Source of the DNA: Rhizophagus sp. LPA8_4_AMF
Lineage: Eukaryota > Glomeromycota > Glomeromycetes > Glomerales > Glomeraceae
Reading direction: 5' to 3'
Length of the DNA: 55,559 nt
Assembly: GCA_021464525.1 (NCBI GenBank)
Contig: JADRCO010000092.1
Coordinates: 1-55,559 of the forward strand
Position numbers and translations under genes: made by a program. The notes below the pieces were generated by a model. The model saw nothing but the letters and a program-made list of their open reading frames with translations. It made no database searches and had not been told where the DNA came from. Below are positions 10,140 through 22,645 of this stretch, piece after piece (position 1 is the first letter of the stretch; each line of letters opens with the position of its first letter).

Positions 10140-11840
10140 TTGAAAGAAACAAGTATTGATATAACAAGATGTTATGTTTTATGGATGATTGTTGGAAATC
10201 CCTCAAAATTTCCGGTACTTAGTCCAAATAATCGAGAATTTCAAGTTGATTGTGTCAAAGAATCTATTACAATACAACCTGATAAGTCAAACTATTACAT
10301 AAAAACACATTTTCCATTATCTCAAGGGTATACTATTTCCGTTCATGCGTATTATTCTTCGACCAATTATGAACCTGTTAATATTATTAAATTAGTAGGA
10401 TGGGATAATGAATCTATTATGGTTCATATATATCATAGTAAATCAAATAGAATAATTTCTAATGATGTTCAACTTGATGAACACATTAACCTTTTAACAA
10501 ATATTGAAATAGATTTACATATTTGTATTCTATCTACTCTATCTACAAAGAATAAGAGTTTAAAGATTGATAGTAGAGAATGTGATTATTCTTTAGGTCT
10601 AATCGGGTATATTTTAACAAAAGAAAATTTGAACAAGAAATTAGAAATAGTAACACAACCAAAAATTAGAAGATCATACTCTACGCTGGAGGATATGCCT
10701 CTATACCACGTTCCTATCCTTAAACGAGATGGACATGGAATGAAGGGACGACCTATTAAAGTGAAGGTCAATAGCTTCGAGGTGACAAAAATCTCCGAAT
10801 ACGACAAATTTCTCAAATATAACATTAAGATCAACCCCATTGATAAAGACATTAAAGCTTACTTCAAGCATGAAAGGTCAGACTATGGAAAGAGTATTCG
10901 GCGCAGAGTTCTTAAAGAACTTGGTCTCAAAAATGAGGATTGGTTTAAAGGCGTAGTTTACGCATATGATGGTGGTTCCACTCTCTTCACAACGGATTTT
11001 CTGGGATTTGATAAATTGAACGACTTTAATCCAACCGTTAAGGAAGTAGAAATTAAGATTAAAGATATACAAAATCTTGATGGAGATTCTACTCGATACA
11101 AGGTAAAAATTAACCGCTTAGACCCAATCATTCAGCTAACTCAACTGGAAAAGTACATTAAAGGAGAAGAGTTTGAGTGGGACTTCTTCAGCGACGAAGC
11201 TTTTAACGTTCTCAACGCTCTAATCCATAAAGTAGGGACAGAAAGTGAAAGTTACATTCAATCCGGTAAAAGTTCAATCTATAACAAAGGAAAAAAAAAA
11301 AAAATTAATGGTGGTGTCGAATTATGGGCTGGATGGTTTTCGACTGTAAGACCAGGTCAAGGAAGCTTGTTCATTAATATAAACCCTACATTCACCACTT
11401 TTTATCAACCATTAAATCTGGATGATTTTCTTCTCCAATGTCTTTATCCAAATTTTCGAAACCCTCCTAGTAATTTTAATTACTCTCAACTGGAGAAGTT
11501 TAACGAAGTACTCAGAGGCCTGCTTGTTCGCCCTCAACATGTGCAACCTGAAAGTCGGGAACCCGTTCAAACTGTAAGGCGTATTAAAAGGCTTCTAACT
11601 ACTACACAAGTAGCTTTTTTCAAATATAAACCAAAGACAGATTCGAATGAAACATTTCCGCTTGAGGAATACTTCAAGAACAAGATTGAAGAATATTTCA
11701 AGGACAAGAGTCAATCCCGGAGGCCATCAAAGCTCTTTGTTGAAATAATGAGTGACGATGACACAAAAATTGCATGGCCTATCGAATTTTGTAAAATTAT
11801 TGAAGGGCAACGTTATAGCAACGAGTTGACAGGAAGATAA
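10140..11840 (+). pseudogene. Chimeric open frame: kinase-family tail fused to Argonaute N-L1-PAZ
   Basis: One frame of 566 codons. Codons 1 to about 180 match the end of the kinase tail (KETSIDITRCYVLWMIVGNP, SQGYTISVHAYYSSTNYEP). From about codon 186 it becomes Argonaute: GRPIKVKVNSFEV and NIKINPIDKDIKA (N domain), VVYAYDGGSTLFTTDFLGF, YKVKINRLDPIIQLTQLEKY (L1), GGVELWAGWFSTVRPGQGSL, then PAZ ending WPIEFCKIIEGQRYSNELT. The Argonaute part is visibly less AT-rich than the tail part and has no introns over 1.1 kb. The frame ends at a TAA where the family has Gln after GQRY...L, and Argonaute homology continues directly after it (RGEISAVKLKPSMNERETIR). The fusion may be a chance of decay or a retained chimera. 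Confidence 0.7.
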
Positions 11841-13099
11841 CGAGGAGAAATTTCGGCTGTCAAGTTGAAACCTTCCATGAATGAAAGAGAAACGATCAGA
11901 GGTGCTACAGAAACATTGCAGCTACAAGAATGTTCCTACTGGTATTGGTATGGAAGTTGAACCAAATTTGACCAAAGTGGATGCACGTATACTTGAGCCT
12001 ATAAAAATCAAATATGCAGGAAGTATCATGAACCCTAAAAATGGTCAAAGATGTCAAGTTTGTCGAGAGCGGTGAATGCCTCGAATTTTGGCATGTAGTT
12101 ATTTTTGAGCAAAGTAATTGGATACCTAAGCCAGAAGCTATTGATTTTATCGAAAAGCTCGCAAAGCAATGCGAATTACAAGGAATGAAAATAGCAAAAA
12201 TAACAAAAAATATGCCTGCTATCCAATATCTCCAATATAGGGGACCTGATAGTGTAAAGCAAGCTTATAAAGATGCGGAAAAAAGACTTAACAGACCGCC
12301 GCAAATGATAATCTTCATTGTTCCCGGCGAAAGGTCTCCAGTCAACATCGAAGTTTACGAAACAATCAAGCGCGTTATGGACACTGATATAGGCTGTCTT
12401 TCGCAATGTGTAAGCATAGATTCCAAGAGATACTTCTGTAACCCGCAATATTGTGCCAACCTTGCTATGAAAATGAACATTAAACTTGGTGGTGTAAACT
12501 CTATTCTACTTGAAGACAAACTCCGTCTCCCTAATGGAGAAGAAATGCTCTTTCTTGGTGCTAGTACAACACATCTTATGGATGAAAGTGGTAGTTCCAT
12601 CTGTGCTGTTGCTAGCTCACTTGACATTCAAGCTGGTCGGTTTGTTACAAAATATCAGGAACAAGAACGCTCCGGCAAGGAAGAGATCCTTAAAATTGAT
12701 GAAATGATAAAAGAAATCTTGAAGGAATATTGCAACTATCAGAAGAAAAAAAGAAACGCCGATAAAGATGAAATAGTGCCTCTTCCGCCGTGCATTATTA
12801 TGTACCATAATGGTGTTAACGAATCCCAGTTTGAGCGGTTGCTCCGGTTTGAACTTCCCAAGATTAAGGAAGCATGCGCTGAGTTTCGGCAAGGCTACAG
12901 ACCAAAGATTATTTTCTCAGTCGTCGGTAAACGTCATCGTACGAGAATTTTCCCAGAAAAATCAGCAGGCATATTAAATATTGTTCAATACATAAAAATA
13001 TTACTGTATAATGTACCCTTCAATTCCCCCAAAATTTGTATCATACCTGGTAATCTTATGACTCTATACGGTATACACAATATAAATACTAAAATATAA
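11841..13099 (+). pseudogene. Argonaute L2-MID-PIWI portion, catalytically altered and 3'-truncated
   Basis: Continues the Argonaute. L2 appears first in the frame of the preceding ORF, then shifts to EPNLTKVDARILEPIKIKYA near 11960-12020, then shifts again at about 12045. From 12041 one long frame covers MID and PIWI: CLSQCVSIDSKRYFCNPQYC, ANLAMKMNIKLGGVNSILL, FLGASTTH near 12550 (slicers: GADVTH), IIMYHNGVNESQF near 12790-12835 (slicers: YRDGVSEGQF), and RPKIIFSVVGKRHRTRIFPE. Both catalytic aspartates are replaced (Ser, Asn). The match stops near 12965, before the catalytic His region; the rest to 13099 is AT-rich unrelated sequence. Argonautes bind small RNAs in silencing; this copy is most likely dead as a slicer. 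R. irregularis is known for an expanded Argonaute set. Confidence 0.8.
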
Positions 13100-13146
13100 A
13101 TTTATTTCAATGATTATTTTTTGATATAAATATATTAGAAAACATA

Positions 13147-13393
13147 CTAAGCTGAAGCGTCCCTTTTAACCTCAAATTGCTTGAATCCATTATATTCAAA
13201 TATAAAGATGACGCCCGAATAAACAATCACAGCAGCAAGTAAATTTGTTTTAACATATATTTCAGGTGCCAAATACTGCATTCCTTTGTTTCTTGTCTGA
13301 GTTTTTAATATAAATAATTGAAGATCTTTCCTAACGGGCATAAAATACCTTGCACGACTGCTAGGTTTAAAACATGGACGACATACCTACAAT
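13147..13393 (-). CDS. Unidentified small membrane protein, 3' exon
   Basis: Minus-strand frame from an acceptor-like TTGTAG at about 13394 reads VCRPCFKPSSRARYFMPVRK and ends FKQFEVKRDASA. The first in-frame ATG is at 13341. One hydrophobic segment (TNLLAAVIVYSGVIFIF) lies near the C-terminus and the rest is basic. Topology resembles small inner mitochondrial membrane proteins such as COX assembly factors, but I see no diagnostic motif. Base composition is less AT-rich than the flanks, which favours a real exon. An upstream exon was not found with confidence. Confidence 0.35.
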
Positions 13394-13399
13394 GATCAA

Positions 13400-14595
13400 A
13401 ATTTAAATAATTAAATTCCTTTCAAAGTTCATCACTAAAGCTGCGACATGATTAATTAATTATAGCTTTTTTTTCTTCTAAATCAAACTCACAAAGAGTT
13501 TCTATTAGAACACTTACATGTTATTTAAGGGATTTTCGGGTTTTAAATTTCTTTATAAACAAGGTGACCCACACGCAGTTGATTTAGAAGTATCTTGTAT
13601 TTCGTCTCTACGGGTCTACTTTTATGATGTACAATAGGATAATGAGATCAGGTTCACCTCTGTACTCAATCTAATCTTCAATCTTCATCTTAATTTTCAT
13701 CTTCACTTTTATGTTTTCACTTTTATCTTCATCCATGATCCACCCCTCACTTTATCTTCATATTCGCCTTTTAATCTTAATCTCAGCTTTCATATGTTTT
13801 CGCTCATATATTACGTGTTTTTATATTATTTGTCTCTTTGATATTACTTATAATATTATACCAGGTTTCATTATCAAACTCTTCATCTTGTAGTTTTTCG
13901 TATTCTGAGCCTTGACTATTAAAATTTTTGGAAGGAAATGTTAGTAATGCATTATATATTTTTATTAACTGAGAAAGAAGGTATTTAAACAACAAGGTTT
14001 AGGCGCCTGAACTGAGGACTTAAAGTGTTTACTAAACTGTCAAATCCTGTAATTCTCCTAAGCCAAGGCGAGTGTTCAAAGTATCTAGGAAATACCTCTC
14101 TTTATAAAAAAAAAACGCAACTTGTATTTTGAGAGTGTGACTTTCTTGATCTAAAAGGTTTGCCGTTTCCCGCAGTCCAAGCACGGTCAAAATCATATAG
14201 AATTCACAGACAGGAAGAAATTGACATTTCGAATCAGTTCCAGAAATCGCGGTAATGACTTTATAATTTCGTAAGTAGAATACGAGATAAACTGATTAGT
14301 GTATTTAACTAAAGTTAGACTTAAGTCATAGAACTCATCATTTGTAACCAAAGTATATAGAACTAGACGAACTCATGGTAATTTAAAAAGACGTGTACAA
14401 TATAAAGCGCGTAAAAATTGTAGATTTGCGTTGTGCAACATACACCCAGTGATGGGCTTCCAATGATTTTTATGGAATTGGAAGTAGTGCTTCCAACTAA
14501 TACCATAAACCGGTAAGTAAACCGGTATCATGAATTATTTATAGGAAAATAAAAGAAAACGCTCGTCATTGTCAATCGAGAAATCAAATAATAAC
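13400..14595. other. Gene-free stretch with CT-rich low complexity
   Basis: 13670-13800 is rich in TTCATCTT-like words and accounts for a chance frame there. 13990-14290 has more balanced composition but no recognisable frame or RNA gene. Near 14500 CCGGT motifs form a short inverted pair. Confidence 0.35.
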
Positions 14596-14775
14596 ATTGG
14601 GGAAATTTTAAAAACAATTAAAAGCGTTATCTTGTGGTCCAGTGATTGGATTTTGATGAACATTTTTTATTTAAAAGAGGACATTGAGAGCTACAAACCA
14701 AAAAAATGTCCATCGAAATTCAATCACTGGATCACAAGATAACGCTTTTAATTGTTTTTTAAAATTCTCCCCAAT
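14596..14775. repeat. 180-bp foldback element
   Basis: The left arm beginning ATTGGGGAAATTTTAAAAAC and containing AAAGCGTTATCTTGTGGTCC pairs with the right arm ending TTAAAATTCTCCCCAAT over about 70 bp each side, with few differences. The central loop is about 30 bp. Non-coding, MITE-like. Inner differences between the arms are all transitions. Confidence 0.75.
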
Positions 14776-16820
14776 TTTATATAGTAATTTTTATTGGTTC
14801 TTAGACTGTTCTTATGCGGATCAGAATTTGATGACTCTGACTAGAATCTTCGTTCTATGAATGGTTTCGATTATAATAATACTGTTGTAGATAGTAAGAT
14901 GAAGACAAAGATAGATTTAAAGACATACTAAAAAATGAATGACTCTTTTTACGGGAAAATAGTAAAGATATACACTACAATTTTGGTATTAAATAAAGGC
15001 ATGAACAGTATTTATGAATTGGACAAAGCCCAGATTCTACTACTATTAACATTTTACGGTTTCCTAAATCCTATGTCATTAATTAACATGCGAACTTTTG
15101 AAAGTATTATAAATTTTTAAAAGGTACTTGTTTTATTCATTGATGAATGTATTATTTTTTTTACTACATGAATGTAATTTAAATTTTAAACTTTCCATCT
15201 GGAATTCTGGAAAAATTCCCTTTATATGTTACAATGAAAATTGACATGGCTGACACGGAAAAAAATTTTGCCGGTAGTACCAAATCTTTCATGCGTCATA
15301 TTAAGAAAGAATTGAAAGCTTTGTTATACTGCATGATACATATCATTAAAAATGAAAATCCAAAGAACTTTAATAGATTTAGAAATTTTTGAATATCTTT
15401 TAGGCACCATGTATGCTGTTAAAGGCAGTTTGACAAACATTCATTTACCTTTCGAACTTTTTAAATATAGATTCATCAATTTGAATATAAATACAACGAG
15501 TTTCTTCAAACTCCTCCATCCTCATTTCAAAAGTTTTTAACGAGAAAAAAAATTTTTTTTCAATAATTACGCTACTTTATACCCTAACTCTCAAATAATT
15601 TGGTTGTATCCTAACAATTGAATGCTAAGAAAAGAACATTCCCTGGTGATTACATTTTTTGGGGAGGAATATGCTCTAACTACAATTGATAACATGAAAC
15701 ACAAAATGAATTGAGGTATTTTCCCGATATTTAATATTTAAAGCTCACGTGTATAAATTATGTTACAAGATTTGAACAAATAATCTAATTTTCAGTAATT
15801 AAATTTCGGATTTTTCCGTATTAACAGAACAAAGAAAAAATAATTGATATTACGCAATTCAAAGGCGCAAATATCTGATATTACCACCTGATGCACGCAT
15901 GATTTCATTTGTAATAACAAAAAAAAAAAATTTTTAAATAGTTTATAATACATTTTGTTGCTTTTTGCGTCATCGAAGCAGATGGCTGCACGAAATGTGA
16001 TACAAGGATTTGTTCCTCGGGAATTAGAGTTGGGGCGTACCATTTGAATTGGGCAAGTACGATCTTCAGAAATTTTCCATTGTTCATTTATAATGATTTA
16101 TCATTGTTTTCAGTCTCTTTAATGAGAAACAATTATAATTCCGAATTAATGAATTCATGAACTTTGTAACAAGTCATCCTGAAAAATTCGTTTATTTTAT
16201 ATTTATTATAAACATTTTATTAAATATTAGATTAGTGTAAAATAGTGTAAAATGTTAGAATATTTTAATAGTTATTGTATTTTAAGTTATACGTAAATTA
16301 TATAAGAAAATAATAAAAAAAAAAAATTTTTTTTTACATTGTTAAATAAAAAACATTGTTAAAAAATAATTTTTTTTTTCTAAAAAAATCATTAATCCAA
16401 ATTAAGAATAAATGATGTCTCAAAATTGAACGATTTATCATTTGGACTGTCTTATTGTCTTATTATAGTCCAAAAAAGACAAAAGGTAATTTAGCTTATT
16501 AAATTAGAAATGCATTATTCATTAACACTCCATATTTGGATTATGATTACTGAGAAGTAATAATTAAAGTTGCTTAATTTTGGTGACACGAGCCACAAAA
16601 GATTAACATTGTCATAATGCATAATTTTCTAATTCTCTCCGATTCGATTTGATTTGTTTAAAATATACCAAGTACTGTACGAATAAGCGAATAAATTGAA
16701 AATGAGTATTTTCAATCATTCATATGACCCTTCAATGATTATTGACGACAGACCTTTTGGCTAAAAAAGTTAAAGATAATCCGAACTGTATTGATCAATA
16801 ATTTCTATCTAAAAAAATTA
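14776..16820. other. 2-kb gene-free stretch
   Basis: Short frames at 14935-15120 and 15352-15540 (plus) and 15792-16087 (minus) show no family match or gene structure. A run of A next to T near 16310-16380 is a small inverted low-complexity block. I see nothing else assignable. Confidence 0.35.
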
Positions 16821-16827
16821 TATAAAA
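16821..16827 (+). promoter_or_regulatory. TATA box of Myb-like gene B
   Basis: TATAAAA lies 58-64 bp before the ATG at 16885, followed by a C/A-rich leader (CATCAATCACCACCATCATC). Confidence 0.5.
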
Positions 16828-16884
16828 CATGGAGTATTTCCTTCACATCAATCACCACCATCATCTCTACAAAAATACAAAAAT

Positions 16885-17668
16885 ATGAATAAACAAACAA
16901 GATCACGTTTTGGCCCAGAAGTATGTGCCAATTTTTTTTTTTTAAAAAAAAAATAAAAAAAATAAAAAAAAAAAAATATTATTAAATTATTATTTCTTTT
17001 TTTTCAAAAAAAAATTTGTAGGATGATGAAGAGATTAAAAAATATATGAAAGTATTTGGACATCTTCCCAATTGCAATACTTTAATTAGTGAAAAAATGA
17101 ATAAACGAATTGTCTCAAAAAAAATTCGTCAACGGTAAGTATTAATTAATTTTATCATAATTAATTTTTATCCTTTATTTTAAACTAAAAAATTTATTAT
17201 TTTGTTTATTTTTATAATTTAGTTGGATAAATAATCTCGATCCACGTCGTGAGTACATTTTACCTTTTGAAATTTTCTTAATTTATTATAATTTGATTTA
17301 AAATTTTTTTTTTAGTTTGTCACGATTCTTTTGATGATAATGAAAAATCATTCATCAACGAATGGGTTGAAGAGTATAAAATTCGAAACCCATCTTCGAA
17401 ATCAATTTCTTGGAAAGAATTGATTCCAGTGATAAAAAAAAAGTTCGGTAAATTCCGTTCCGAAAATAAATTGAAGAATTTTTGGCATTCGAAAGAAAGA
17501 CAAAGAAGACAACTGCATCAGAATATCAGTCAAGGTCCTTCCGGAATTAATCACGATACATCATATCCCCCTCAATATAACAATGGTCCAAATGCAATTC
17601 ATGCAAGTCAAGGATCTTCCGAATTTAAAAGAGATCCTAAGATGGAAATCTTGCATTTATTAAATTGA
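16885..17668 (+). CDS. Myb/SANT-like small DNA-binding protein B (4 exons, 175 aa)
   Basis: Exons 16885-16920, 17022-17134, 17223-17248 and 17316-17668 give 528 nt with one stop. Exon lengths 36, 113 and 26 are identical to gene A, and intron positions and phases match. The start is MNKQTRSRFGPE; then DDEEIKKYMKVFGHLPNCNT, IRQRWINNLDPRLCHDSFDD and a second Myb-like unit with SWKELI and FGKFRSENKLKNFWHSKERQ. The C-terminus (PSGINHDTSYPPQYNNGPN, ending EILHLLN) differs from gene A. Intron 1 again carries a T-run followed by an A-run. It is clearly a recent paralog of the gene at 3938, 13 kb away in the same orientation, and appears intact. Expected to be a nuclear DNA-binding protein; target unknown. 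Confidence 0.84.
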
Positions 17669-20600
17669 AAAATCTTTGTTATACTAAAAAAAATAACCAT
17701 AATTGTTTTATAAAATTGTTGTTTTATTGTATTGGGTACGATATGTTTTTATGCAAAAAATTTTATGATATTTTTATGAATAAGGCAATAAGTAATAAAG
17801 CAATTAAATTTTACAAATTATTTTCTAATAAAGGTGTTTTTTTGATTTACTTGATAAAATTGATCACTTTCTACGAACGATTTTTGTTTAAGTCTATCCA
17901 TAAATGGATAGTCTGTGCGATTTACTTCATGATCATGTCGTATATCATACAAAATAGTTCAACAATAAATAACCAATCAATGAGGCTGGCGTCCAAAAAA
18001 AAAATTTTTTCCAAATGGCGTCAAATCATACTTTAACAAAGTTAATTACCAAATTTTTTTTTCAAAATTTTTTTAATCATCTTGTAACACATATTCTCGA
18101 GATACATTAAAATAAATAAATTAAATCACAGATCAGAAAATTTTCTTCGTGAATAAAAGAATCTAAAACATTCGTCAAATGCATTTATTGCTCACATTGG
18201 ATTGAGTTGTGTTAAAATAGGCATTTTATTCATTTCCCATTTCGTGTGTTGGAAATTAATATTTTTAAATTTATTGCATAGTCCAATGAATTATTTATCC
18301 TTAAGTTCCTGTTAAATATTACATGAAAAAATCCAGTCGCCATCAAGAGCGCTAGAATTCGTGACTGCCTGCTCCTCCATAGGGGGAAGTGACCGCTATA
18401 AAATTGTGTATTACCCTTTACTTTTTTTAGGTTAAACCGGCATATTTTTTTTAGAAATAGTAAACATTGACAATCACTTTTTAAATTTTATAATTATTTT
18501 TTATTTTTTGTTTAATTTTATATTAAATATTTGTATTAATATATGATTTATATACTGTATACATATATTAATTTATTATTTTATTAATTTTTGGAAATCT
18601 TGAAGAAAAAACATTTTTTTGTTCATAATAAACTAATTTATTATATTAAATAACAATTTTAATTTTTAGTAACATTTACATTCCTTTTTTTTCGATTATC
18701 CTTTTGCCATTTTCCTTAATTAACAATTCTTAACCTGTAAGAGATTTTTAATTTTTAAACACTGTTTCCTTAATGTATCGGATGATGGAAAATTTGATAT
18801 GCTCGAGGAATTAGAAAAAATAATAATTGTTTCAATGTTTTTAAAGTATATGAAAATCAATAACATCGCACTTTATTCCCTTAAAAATAAATTTGTAATA
18901 TCAAACATATTAAATTCGTCAATTTTGAGGAAATTATATTTTATTTGAAACTTAAAAATAACTTGCCTATAATTAAGTTAAAACCAAATAAATAGTTGGA
19001 AAATGTCAGACAATTTTTTGTCAGAAGATAATCATTGTTGAATTCTCGATAGTTTTTATTTTAATACCCTTATTTAAAAAAATCTTTTATAATGTCGGGT
19101 ATAATTATGGTGGAATTCTTTCATTAAATAGCGGCCGATGAGTTATTACTTTAAGAAATAATTGATATTTTTCGCTCTGAACTTATAATGGTTGACTTAC
19201 AATCGTTGCGTTATTATCGTAATTTTCATTCAATAATTTATTAGCAAAAGATCGTTTGAATTTTCAATTTGCTGTTTGCTGTATATAATTGGTAAATCGG
19301 ACCAAGGTCCAAAATTAACTATCTAAAAAACTTTTGAACAAAAAATTTTCTAATTACTACTTTTGGACCTTCTCATCGTTTCTTTTATGGAGAATAATAT
19401 CGGATTTTTTTGAAAATCATGAATATCTGCAAAATTATAATTTATCATGAAATCTAGTATCACTTCGAAACAGAATACTTTTTTTTATTTTTATCATTCA
19501 TTTATTTATTAATTTCTTTTTTTCATGAAAATTTTTAGAATAATTTCCGAATAATTCATTTAATTAATAATGAACACCATCTAATTTGTTATTATATTAT
19601 ATTCAATTCTTGATGCTTCTCCAAACTCCAAAGTACCCAAAGTACTCCGCTCATCATGCCTATCGGCCGAAGCGATATTAAAAAAAGAATACCACAATGA
19701 CGTTCACGCTGATATAAATCCAAACCGATTAACATCATTTATAAATCGGTAGGATTGGAGAGTGCTGCAGCTTGATGAAGTATGACCTATTTACTTATAA
19801 CGCATATATTAAACGTATTCATGACTTTACTTGTAACGCGCGTCTCCTCGTTTGATTATTTTAAAATGCAATTGAATTATTGAATTTACTGTTCGTGGTG
19901 TAAGAATTAAATATTTGGAAGAATTTTTTAAGCAGCAACAATTCATTTTAAATCTTGGAGAATTAATTTTTGGGAATACAAGAGCAAGGCATTTCCTGAG
20001 GTTCTGTATCCATTCACTCCATACCATGTCACTGCAATCTTTCAAGAGCCCAAGTAATCCAAGTTCCACTAAAAAATTACCATCACATTCGCCTCGATTG
20101 TGTTACATTCCTTGTATTTTAACCCATATTCTAATTTCATGAGCTATTGATTAAAACAGAAAATACGAGACCAGGTGTGATACCTTTGAATAACTAACGA
20201 ATACTTTTGACAATTGTAAAAATTATTTTTTAACTATTTTAACTTTCGGGTTTAGAAAATTATTAGCCCGCATTTGATTGATGACCTGAACACTATCTTT
20301 TCTTTTCATAAATGTAAACTTAATGTTACTGCAACATTTAAATCTCGAACTAAATTGCTCCAGTTCCTCTTGCACTGTTGACCCATGCACGTTACATTAA
20401 GATGCAAAAAATTCTTCTTGCAATACTATCCCAAAATTTAGCTCAATTTATATTGTAATAATACGCATTCCATCTCTCTTACATTACGTATTGAAGCATC
20501 AAGAACCAATACGCTTGCGCGTATCTTGTAGCTGTTGTTTGTTTCGGAATTCTAGATTGGCCAGTATTATATAACACACGCTCTCTCTCTAAGAATCCTT

Positions 20601-22645
20601 TCCAACAATATAATTTTGTTGGAGAGAGCTTTCAACATTCTGAGAAAGCATATTATCTGATTTTCGATTGAAGTTTCGTAAGATCTCTTCATATAATTAT
20701 CCAAGACAGACTAATGACGTTCCATACCGTTATAATAGGTAGAGGACGAAACTTGCCCGTGGTCCCATATGGTCAGTTCACATAAAATAATTTTTATGTA
20801 AAATTATAAATCAAACAGTATTTTTATCCTCAGATATTATGAGTGGTATTGCGGAAAACACAGCTGAAAAGAGCATTTTCATTAATCCACCTATACTTCC
20901 TGTTGCTATTATACTTGTCGCTATATTTAAATTTATATTTTTAAATTCTTTTTTTAATTTAAAAAAAATTCCATAAAAAGAAAAAAAAATTTAGTAAAAA
21001 AATTAAAGGTATAGATTCCCGTTCACAATCACAAGCTTACCATTTTTAAGTTAGTCATTTCAAATCCAACTCAACGAAATAAATTAAAGCCTTAGAAGTC
21101 AAGTTATCTCTAAAATGAAGTCCAAATACAAACACATCTCCCAGGAAAACATTGGGTATTCCAAACCATTGCTGTCCTATTTTTTTAGGAACATTTTTCG
21201 GCACTTGGCTTCTTTGCTAGTGTTTCGGGTGGCGTGGTTTGTGTTTTAAAATGACAAGGAAACAATTCAATTACCAAGTTCGTATCAAGAAATCCCACGC
21301 GATTGCTAAAAACTTTTTATTAAAGTTACCCAGTCTAAAAAGAAAAAGACTGTTATAATCAATAGAATAAAAAAGAAAAAGAATAACGAGCGCTTACCAA
21401 GTCTGTTCCAAAGCTTTGCTCCTGGGAAAAAAACTGGATAAACGTTGTTCGTTTACCTCATATTTTGAACTTTCTAATAAAAGATTATCGATTATCTGTT
21501 ACAATTTAGCCTGTCTGCCTGTGGCACACTCGTAACATGGCACAATGGCACATCATCATCATTGTTTATTGTTTCTTCCATAAAGATGATATTGATTTGA
21601 ATTAATTATTAAATGTAACATACTTCATAATTCTTTTTCCATAACGACTCCTTGAAATGTCATTATTTAATTGAATTCAGGTTCATGATTTGTAGTTAAT
21701 TTTAAAACAATTTTTTTGTACTTCATTTGCTTTATTTTTATCGTGTTTTTATAACCAAATTAAAAATAAAAAAATGTCATTATTTTTCTGAGTAAATAAA
21801 ATGATAATATCAATTAAAGGCAATGCAAAGAATTTACTATGACAATGATGCGTAGTAATTAGTAACTCTTCTTACGCACTTAATTTCCAGCATGAAACGA
21901 TTGAAACGTAGTAAAATTTCATGAATGTTAAGTGTAACAAGGACTTTTCTATCTTTCCATATATAGCAGTATGGTGACATGAGAACTCCTCCTAAATGAG
22001 CTTATTATATTGTCATTCGTTCTCTCACATCCACGAATTTATCATTTACCAACTTAATGACCTCAATAACGAATAATCGTTACTTCATTCAAATGGATGG
22101 TCAGGTGTGAAAACATTTCCGACACTTCGATCGTCTCTTCATCCGTAGCGTTCTTAACATTGAAATTGAACCCTCTTTGCAAAGAAATAACAACATCGTT
22201 CTTGCGTGTCTGCACCCCCGATCTAAGTGGGATAAAACTTATATATTTACTGTAATGCACTGTATGAGTCTGTATGTGATTCATTAGTATTCCTCTGTGA
22301 TGATGGTGACGCTACTGCGAGAGATCACTTGAGGGAATGTACTCTCAAGAAAAAGAAGATATCATACAATAATACTGCATTAAATAATGTTGATCTAGAA
22401 ACCAAGAATTTTTCTTATAGCAAAAGCTGAGAGAGGACATCTCAGCGTGAGATGAAACGTCCTCAACTGGAAATTATATCCCAATCTCTTTCATATTTGG
22501 AAGAAGACAAACAGGCATTAAATGACTAGTATATAGAAATTATAATGTACCTGGTTTGATTGATGTTAAGTATTTGAATTCTGTATGAGAGAATGCAATA
22601 AAGAGACTTAACATCCCTTTGGACAGATCTCTTATTTCATTCATA
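17669..22645. other. 5-kb stretch without a supported gene
   Basis: Three weak coding-like patches stand out. (1) 19915-20142 plus, EEFFKQQQFILNLGELIFGN then TRARHFLRFCIHSLHTMSLQ, less AT-rich than its surroundings. (2) About 20835-20970 minus, NLNIATSIIATGSIGGLMKM and FSAVFSAIPLII, a membrane-helix fragment without start. (3) 22063-22284 minus, 73 codons containing DEETIEVSEMFSHLTIHLNE. None matches a family I know, and none has a convincing start plus splice structure. The AT-rich frame at 17665-18036 begins at TTG and overlaps the Myb stop. Confidence 0.35.

Noticed and set aside
10586-12892. Several minus-strand frames of 64-91 codons
   Set aside because: All lie antisense to clear Argonaute homology on the plus strand.
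13711-13893. 60-codon frame with hydrophobic residues
   Set aside because: Caused by CT-rich low complexity (TTCATCTT words).
17665-18036. 123-codon hydrophobic frame after Myb-like gene B
   Set aside because: Starts at TTG overlapping the upstream stop, composition equals AT-rich non-coding DNA, no family or splice evidence.
20762-20790. TCCCATATGGTCAGTTCAC resembles the 5' end of a tRNA-Glu
   Set aside because: Only about 15 bases fit; no anticodon arm, T-loop or acceptor partner follows.
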